Assembly (NCBI GenBank): GCA_035275625.1
Contig: DATEMK010000557.1
Span: 1 to 11,658 of the forward strand
DNA from: DATEMK01 sp035275625
GTDB taxonomy: Bacteria > Bacteroidota > Bacteroidia > AKYH767-A > OLB10
Length of the DNA: 11,658 bases
Direction of reading: 5' to 3'
This document shows, piece after piece, positions 8,301 to 11,658 of the stretch. The stretch's first letter is position 1. Every line of letters begins with the position of its first letter. Under the pieces are notes generated by a model. That model worked only from the letters and a program-made list of their open reading frames with translations. It was not told the DNA's origin and did no database searches. Both the position numbers and the translations under genes were made by a program.

Positions 8301-8418
8301 ATGATTTGAAATCTTCTTCCTTAACGGGGATCAGTTCAAAAAATTCATCGTTCCTGAGACGAACAAACTCAGGATCGTTTTGCAGCTCCTCTAAACCTTT
8401 CCAGTATTTTTTTTCCAT
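5365..8418 (-). CDS. actB: alternative complex III subunit ActB (Tat-exported iron-sulfur subunit)
   Basis: Iron-sulfur electron-transfer subunit of ACIII: a molybdopterin-oxidoreductase-like domain fused to an NrfC/PsrB-like ferredoxin domain. I start it at the ATG at 8418 (MEKKYWKGLEELQ, 1017 aa), because the 21 extra in-frame codons upstream are simply translated spacer repeats opening with TTG. A Tat motif TPRRDFLK (43-50) precedes a hydrophobic stretch ending in L-A-A-C64, a lipobox, so export as a Tat lipoprotein is likely. Residues about 85-750 match the MopB-like part; in this family it binds no molybdenum cofactor. The ferredoxin part has C769/772/775/779, C847/850/855/859, C879/885/889 and C935/938/965/969. 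That is three sets of four cysteines and one set of three, fitting three [4Fe-4S] and one [3Fe-4S] cluster. The protein faces the periplasm and docks on ActC. Confidence 0.96.
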   Translation of the reverse strand: MEKKYWKGLEELQNDPEFVRLRNDEFFELIPVKEEDFKSSGTTPRRDFLKYLGFGVAAASLAACTAPVKKAIPYLVKPDEITPGVPDFYASTHFDGHDYASIVVKTREGRPIKVEGNELSKITGSGSNARVQASVLGLYDSARLKNPLASKGPASWTKVDGEIKSKLADIAAKQGKIRILSSTIISPTTKKVIADFTAKYPATKHIQYDPISRYGMIKANQMSFGKAVIPTYNFENAAVIASFECDFLANWIAPIEHARQYAMTRKLNEEKKNMSRHIQFEANVSLTGSNADSRYKLKASEHGAALLSLYNMVASMAGSASAGGSKSSVDEALNKTAKDLWANKGKAIVVSGSNDVNDQIVVNGINSILGSYDSMIDLDRSCNVRQGNDEEVMELVREINAGEVGALFIYNSNPVYTLPGGNDFASALKKVSLTVSFADREDETAANCNYVCPDSHYLESWNDAEPVKGSFSTSQPTIQHLFNTRQAQQSLLIWSDAPVQDYHEYLKSNWEKNILTAGTAAGFMKILQDGIYESPAPAKTAAVFNGNISDAAAKISSAKGSGVDIVLYEKTGIGNGNNANNPWQQELPDPITRICWDNYFAVSVAFAKANGYQTGNILELKAGNISIKGPVLVQPGQADATVGVALGYGRTHTGKAGNNVGINTYPLVSYSNGSIHYLLSGATLNKTVDADYKLAGTQTHHTMMGREPVKETTLAAWQKDPKANNETELFQTYKGKLPADQVDLWATPKDPGFDKPNHHWGMVIDLNSCIGCGACVVGCTAENNVPVVGKDEIGRSREMHWIRIDRYYSSDLTREEVEEKGLSKIDSWRQMEHPSDNPEIVFQPIMCQHCNHAPCETVCPVVATPHSNEGINMMAYNRCVGTRYCENNCPYKVRRFNWFRYNENPEFPYNQYDEIGKMVLNPDVVVRSRGVMEKCSLCVQKIQYGKLEAKKQNRKVIDGEIKTACQQACPTNAITFGDYNDPKSELSKMAKDERNYHLLEELNTQPNVYYQTKVRNV

Positions 8419-8424
8419 AAGCTT

Positions 8425-8504
8425 GGTTTGAGGTTTGAGGTTTGGTGTTTGAGGTTTGGTGTCAGGTTTAAGTAACTTCAAACTTCAAACTTCAAACTTC
8501 AAAC
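8425..8504. repeat. 7-bp tandem arrays forming an inverted repeat, actA/actB spacer
   Basis: On the + strand AACTTCA is repeated four times exactly (8474-8480, 8481-8487, 8488-8494, 8495-8501) and trails into AACTTTT. Facing it is a degenerate array of GGTTTGA-like units (8425-8456, continuing to about 8470), also with period 7. Arms 8426-8456 and 8474-8504 are complementary at 26 of 31 positions around a 17-nt loop. In the mRNA the hairpin lies between the actA stop and the actB ATG at 8418, its lower end about 7 nt from that start codon. It is open in the actB frame and adds a spurious Lys/Pro/Gln/Thr-rich leader if the ORF is taken at full length. No U-tract follows. It could adjust actB translation or protect the upstream message; function is not known. 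Confidence 0.85.
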
Positions 8505-8508
8505 TTTT

Positions 8509-9753
8509 TTAATAGTGACACCTGGAGCATTCTGTTCCACCAATTTTTTCGACAGTAAGTTTTGCTTCGGGTCCGTATTTTTCAATTAGTTTTTTATGAT
8601 AGTCTGTATAGTATCCGTTGCCTTCCATTTTCACTTCCGTAGTGCGATGGCAGTCAATGCACCATCCCATTGTGAGCTGAGAAAATTGCTTTAAAGTATC
8701 CATCTCCTGAACCGGGCCGTGACAAGTCTGACACTCAATTTTTCCAACCACTACGTGCTGAGAGTGATTGAAATAAGCAAGATCCGGAAGGTTATGGATT
8801 CTTATCCATTGAATGGGTTTGGTATTGGTTCCGTATTTCTGAGTGGCAGGATCATAATCAAGAGCAGCATAAATTTTTGCAATTTCCTCTTTTCCATAAA
8901 CCGGACCTTCCTGTATATATTTATGGCAGTTCATGCAAACATTTGCAGAAGGAATTCCTGCAGTTTTGCCTTTTTCAGCTCCTGAATGGCAGTACTGGCA
9001 ATTGATTTTATTTTTTCCTGCGTGTAATTTATGGGGGAATTTTATAGGCTGCTCCGGTTGGTAACCCTGTGAAATCCCAATGCCGGCTAAAGCATACCAG
9101 CCCTTCCAACTGCTCCAGCAAGTAAAAAGAACTAATAATACGGCAATGAGTTTTTTATTTCCACGAATCCAGATTTTAATTGCAGGTTTTGCAGCAATAG
9201 GTTCTGGAATTGGCTTCCCCTCCTTAATTAATACAGCATTTTTTAACCCTTTCTGAACGCGGTTAAGAACAACGGCAAGAATGCCAAGAATTACCACCAC
9301 AGTAATCAACAGCCAGGGACCTTCTTTTTCTTCAGCTTTAGCTGCCGTCACTGCTGAAGTAATTTGAGCAGGGATCTTAGCGGCTTCGGCTTTCGTATAT
9401 GCAAGAATGGCCTTTATCTCGTCATCTTTAAGGGATTGAGCAGGCATAGCAACTCCGCCATTCTCTTTGAAAATTTTATTTCCATATTCATCGCCAGCTT
9501 TAATTAACGCAGTTGAATTTTTAACCCATTTCAAAAGCCATTCTTCACTGGGTACGCGGTCTTCCACTCCTTTCAGGCCGGGACCAATGACTTTATTGTC
9601 ACCCGTGCTGTGGCATTGTTTGCAATTGGTTTCGAATAATATTTTGCCGTCTGGCGCCTGTGCCGAAGATATGAAAGCGGTGAGAAAGAATATTACAAAA
9701 ATAAAAACAGCAGGTATAACTGATCTGGTCTTCCTTATGCTGCAACCTGTCAT
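8509..9753 (-). CDS. actA: alternative complex III subunit ActA (hexaheme cytochrome c, monoheme-pentaheme fusion)
   Basis: Multiheme cytochrome c subunit of ACIII. It has 414 aa and six CxxCH motifs: C44-47/H48, C252-255/H256, C273-276/H277, C341-344/H345, C365-368/H369 and C409-412/H413, the last one two residues from the C-terminus. Order of parts: signal peptide (about 10-33, ending SSAQA); a class I-like monoheme domain (35-125) with M103 in AMPAQ as likely sixth ligand; an Ala/Lys/Glu linker; a helix at 146-166; a positively charged, probably cytoplasmic loop; a helix at 201-225; and the pentaheme domain (235-414) of classical ActA. This topology puts both haem domains in the periplasm. 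Classical ActA is the pentaheme part with one anchor, so the monoheme module is an addition. It is the first gene of the act cluster, 191 bp from hflX, with a candidate promoter in between. Confidence 0.95.
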   Translation of the reverse strand: MTGCSIRKTRSVIPAVFIFVIFFLTAFISSAQAPDGKILFETNCKQCHSTGDNKVIGPGLKGVEDRVPSEEWLLKWVKNSTALIKAGDEYGNKIFKENGGVAMPAQSLKDDEIKAILAYTKAEAAKIPAQITSAVTAAKAEEKEGPWLLITVVVILGILAVVLNRVQKGLKNAVLIKEGKPIPEPIAAKPAIKIWIRGNKKLIAVLLVLFTCWSSWKGWYALAGIGISQGYQPEQPIKFPHKLHAGKNKINCQYCHSGAEKGKTAGIPSANVCMNCHKYIQEGPVYGKEEIAKIYAALDYDPATQKYGTNTKPIQWIRIHNLPDLAYFNHSQHVVVGKIECQTCHGPVQEMDTLKQFSQLTMGWCIDCHRTTEVKMEGNGYYTDYHKKLIEKYGPEAKLTVEKIGGTECSRCHY

Positions 9754-9827
9754 ATAAGTGGTAGTTTTTTTATCCCGGTTTAGATTTAAATTGTCAATGA
9801 TTTGTAAAAAATCGCAATAAAGGTGCG

Positions 9828-9862
9828 CAAATGTAGTACAAACATTTTTTCTTTAAAAACAA
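9828..9862 (-). promoter_or_regulatory. candidate Bacteroidota promoter for the act-cox operon
   Basis: On the minus strand TACATTTG (9835-9828) is a perfect match to the TAnnTTTG -7 element recognised by the Bacteroidota primary sigma factor. A TTG (9862-9860) lies 24 nt upstream, one base longer than the usual 17-23 nt, so the -33 element is weak. Transcription would begin near 9822, leaving an untranslated leader of about 70 nt before the actA ATG at 9753. It is the only TAnnTTTG in the 191-bp spacer (9754-9944), and it sits where an operon promoter is expected. AT richness means a chance hit cannot be excluded. Confidence 0.5.
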
Positions 9863-9882
9863 TTTATGCAAGAAAATTTAAA

Positions 9883-9917
9883 AAAGTTTAAAGTTTAAAG
9901 TCTAAAGTTTAAAGTTC
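9883..9917. repeat. 7-bp tandem array AAAGTTT x5, hflX/actA spacer
   Basis: On the + strand AAAGTTT (9883), AAAGTTT (9890), AAAGTCT (9897), AAAGTTT (9904) and AAAGTTC (9911) run without a gap, five heptamers with two substitutions in total. It begins 27 bp after the hflX stop in mRNA order. The array has no long inverted partner; the nearest is CTTTAAAAA at 9851-9859, which can pair over about 7 nt with an array unit. It lies upstream of the candidate act promoter, so it would be at the 3' end of an hflX transcript. Confidence 0.8.
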
Positions 9918-9944
9918 AGTATTTTCGTTAGCGAATGGGTGCAT

Positions 9945-11138
9945 TTATGGAGGAACCTGGTTCGGATACCTTTTGAAATGTTCTTTCTTAACTAACTCTG
10001 TCAGCCGGGTTTTCAACTCCGCAATATTTTCGTTTTTAGCTGCTGAAATAAAAACGCCCGGTTTGTTTTCTTTTGCGATCCATGAATTTTTTAATTCTTC
10101 AAGCGAAAGGTTTTCTTTTGTAACAGGGGTGAGATCATCATGATCTTTTTGAATAAAACGGTAGGCATCAATTTTATTGAAAACTAAAATGGAGGGCTTA
10201 TCAGCAACCCCTAATTCCATTAATGTCTGGTTAACCACTGTAATCTGTTCTTCAAAATTGGAATGAGAAATATCCACTACATGAATTAAAATATCTGCTT
10301 CGCGCACTTCGTCCAGTGTTGATTTGAAAGACTCAATAAGATCGTGCGGAAGCTTTCGAATAAAACCAACTGTATCAGTAAGCAGAAATGGAATGTTTTC
10401 AAGCACCACTTTTCTAACTGTAGTATCAAGAGTTGCAAATAATTTATTTTCTGCAAACACGTCTGACTTACTCAGTAAATTCATAATGGTGCTTTTCCCG
10501 ACATTCGTATATCCGACCAGGGCTACACGCACTACATTTCCCCTTGATTTGCGCTGCTGCTGATTTTGTTTGTCAATCGTTTTTAATTTTTCCTTCAGCA
10601 ATGCCAGCTTATCCCGGATTACCCTCCGGTCTGTTTCAATTTCTGTTTCACCGGGTCCGCGTGTGCCGATGCCGCCAGCCTGTTTTTCCAAATGTATCCA
10701 CATGCCTGTAAGGCGCGGCATGAGGTATTTGTATTGAGCCAGTTCAACCTGTGTTTTTGCTGTGGCTGTCCGTGCGCGTTTTGCAAAAATGTCAAGGATG
10801 AGGTTTGTCCGGTCCATTACTTTTATGGCAAAAACTTTTTCAATATTTCTTATTTGCGAGGGTGACAGGTCGTCATCAAAAATGGCAATGTCAATTTTAT
10901 GCTCCTTTATATAGGCAGCAATTTCAGTAAGCTTTCCTTTCCCGACAAAAGTCCGCGGGTCGGGATGCTCTAATTTTTGTGTAAATTGTTTTTTTGTTTC
11001 CGCCCCGGCTGTCAGCGCTAAAAACTCAAGCTCATCTAAATATTCTTTTGCCTGTTCTGCAGGCTGATCTTTAGTGATCAACCCGATGAGAATGGCAGCT
11101 TCGGTTCTTTGGGAATTGGCGCTGGAGTAGTGCTTCAA
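9945..11138 (-). CDS. hflX: ribosome-associated GTPase HflX
   Basis: HflX binds the 50S subunit and splits stalled or hibernating ribosomes under stress; it is cytosolic. The 397-aa protein has the N-terminal HflX domain with PDPRTFVGKGKL (59-70), a helical linker containing the signature GGIGTRGPGETEIETDRR (155-172), then the G domain: G1 GYTNVGKST (209-217), G2 around TLDTT (236-240), G3 DTVGF (255-259), G4 NKID (321-324) and G5 SAA (365-367). All key residues are present. The ORF begins with TTG at 11138-11136; the frame is closed upstream by a stop at 11153-11151 and the next in-frame ATG comes about 108 codons later, inside the conserved domain, so TTG is the only sensible start. The gene lies 57 bp after the cytochrome gene and its start is 4 nt from the base of a predicted hairpin. 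Its function is unrelated to respiration; adjacency to act is probably incidental. Confidence 0.96.
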   Translation of the reverse strand: MKHYSSANSQRTEAAILIGLITKDQPAEQAKEYLDELEFLALTAGAETKKQFTQKLEHPDPRTFVGKGKLTEIAAYIKEHKIDIAIFDDDLSPSQIRNIEKVFAIKVMDRTNLILDIFAKRARTATAKTQVELAQYKYLMPRLTGMWIHLEKQAGGIGTRGPGETEIETDRRVIRDKLALLKEKLKTIDKQNQQQRKSRGNVVRVALVGYTNVGKSTIMNLLSKSDVFAENKLFATLDTTVRKVVLENIPFLLTDTVGFIRKLPHDLIESFKSTLDEVREADILIHVVDISHSNFEEQITVVNQTLMELGVADKPSILVFNKIDAYRFIQKDHDDLTPVTKENLSLEELKNSWIAKENKPGVFISAAKNENIAELKTRLTELVKKEHFKRYPNQVPP

Positions 11139-11141
11139 AAT

Positions 11142-11215
11142 AATTAAAGATTAAAGATTAAAAATTCAGGATGAAATAGCTATGCAAAATAATTTTTAAT
11201 TTTTAATTCTTAATT
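11142..11215. repeat. 7-bp arrays forming a 25-bp inverted repeat, cytochrome/hflX junction
   Basis: Arms 11142-11166 and 11191-11215 are complementary at 22 of 25 positions around a 24-nt loop. The left arm consists of ATTAAAG, ATTAAAG and ATTAAAA heptamers (11143-11163). The right arm consists of TTTTTAA, TTTTTAA and TTCTTAA (11193-11213). The right arm encodes the last residues and stop of the upstream cytochrome (LRIKN, stop at 11198-11196), and the left arm ends 3 nt before the hflX TTG start codon. The stem is almost only A-U pairs, with no GC core or clear U-tract, so it is not a standard intrinsic terminator. It could act on hflX translation. Confidence 0.85.
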
Positions 11216-11658
11216 GTTCCACATATCCGGCAACAGCCTCGATCTGTTCCTGCGAAAGCAGGTTCTTATAGGCCATCATTGCGTTTTTACCGTCTGTGAT
11301 GATCTTGATTTTTTCCCCGGGAGTTGTTTCGGATTGGGTTAAATCTTTTGATCCGCTTAATCCCAGTTTTCCGTCAACACCATGGCAGCCGGTGCATTTC
11401 GATTCAAAAATTGTTTTTCCTAAAACATCAGGAGAAACATTTGCAAATTCACCGCTTGAACTTTCCTGTTTGAATGTGGGGCTTTTTGTTTCTGAAATTC
11501 CGTAAGCATACACCAAAAACATTATGGCAACCAGCGCCAGCGATTTGTTCATTCGTTTGAAAGCAAGGATGGCAAGCGGAATGGAACTCAGCACAGCCGC
11601 CATCTTCACATAAAACCACGGACCGAGATCACCCGATTTAACAGCAAGGAAAATTCCT
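11196..11658 (-). CDS. membrane-anchored c-type cytochrome, 5' end outside window (SirB2-like N-terminal part)
   Basis: The reading frame is open to the right edge, so the gene starts beyond 11658; a GTG at 11609 inside it is not a convincing start because the upstream codons continue a membrane protein (GIFLAVKSGDLGPWFYVK). The visible 153 residues show a hydrophobic helix at about 15-34, a short basic turn (FKRMNKS), another helix at about 40-54, then a linker and a monoheme cytochrome c domain with C88-T-G-C91-H92 and M127 or M128 (NAMMAYKN) as likely sixth ligand. The helix pair with WFYVK at its start resembles the end of the SirB2 membrane family, which would make this a SirB2-cytochrome c fusion; that is a pattern-based guess. 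The haem domain should be periplasmic. Its partners are unknown; it could feed electrons to or from the oxidase encoded nearby. The C-terminus is encoded within a heptad repeat. Confidence 0.82.
   Translation of the reverse strand, partial: GIFLAVKSGDLGPWFYVKMAAVLSSIPLAILAFKRMNKSLALVAIMFLVYAYGISETKSPTFKQESSSGEFANVSPDVLGKTIFESKCTGCHGVDGKLGLSGSKDLTQSETTPGEKIKIITDGKNAMMAYKNLLSQEQIEAVAGYVEQLRIKN

Noticed and set aside
5365..8418. ActB as an active molybdenum oxidoreductase
   Set aside because: Gene context and the ACIII family indicate a cofactor-free MopB-like domain; I could not find a convincing Mo-ligand motif.
8425..8504. CRISPR-like or mobile-element reading of the repeat arrays
   Set aside because: Units are 7-9 bp with no spacers between them, no cas genes, no transposase and no target-site duplications; they are simple tandem repeats.
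9811..9827. CGCA/TGCG stem followed by six T on the minus strand, as a rho-independent terminator
   Set aside because: The stem is only 4 bp and overlaps the expected start region of the candidate act promoter, so it is too weak to call.
11196..11609. Cytochrome gene starting at the GTG at 11609
   Set aside because: The frame stays open to the window edge and the upstream codons continue a hydrophobic membrane segment, so the real start is outside the window.

Overview
The window is a stretch of Bacteroidota chromosome: AT-rich spacers, no strong Shine-Dalgarno sequences before most starts, one TAnnTTTG-type promoter element, and the gene order typical of that phylum. Every gene lies on the minus strand, so transcription runs from high to low coordinates. 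The core is an almost complete respiratory module: alternative complex III (ACIII, quinol:cytochrome c oxidoreductase, actABCDEF) followed directly by the first genes of an aa3-type cytochrome c oxidase (coxB, then the first 36 codons of coxA). I see no tRNA, rRNA, CRISPR array, insertion sequence or prophage gene.

Layout in transcription order: a membrane-anchored c-type cytochrome whose 5' end is outside the window (11658-11196); hflX, a ribosome-associated GTPase that appears to start with TTG (11138-9945); a 191-bp spacer with a candidate promoter; actA, an inner-membrane hexaheme cytochrome c (9753-8509); actB, a Tat-exported iron-sulfur protein (8418-5365); actC, an NrfD-like quinol-binding membrane subunit (5223-3817); actD, a two-helix membrane subunit (3688-3173); actE, a monoheme cytochrome c lipoprotein (3180-2512); actF, a second polytopic NrfD-like subunit (2483-1272); coxB, the CuA subunit (1215-178); coxA, the catalytic subunit, cut by the window edge (109-1).

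Together ActA-F would oxidise menaquinol at the membrane and pass electrons through the iron-sulfur clusters of ActB and the c hemes of ActA and ActE to the CuA centre of CoxB and on to CoxA. Co-transcription of act and cox genes agrees with the ACIII-oxidase supercomplex known from Flavobacterium johnsoniae.

The genes are recognisable members of known families and I do not see an undescribed protein system. The structure that gene calls leave unexplained is in the spacers. Five of the longer ones carry short tandem arrays, with a period of 7 bp in four and 9 bp in one. The unit sequence differs at every site, and four of the five arrays are arranged as inverted pairs able to form long RNA hairpins. 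Two of these hairpins end close to a start codon (actB, hflX), and two overlap the end of the upstream gene (the cytochrome, coxB).
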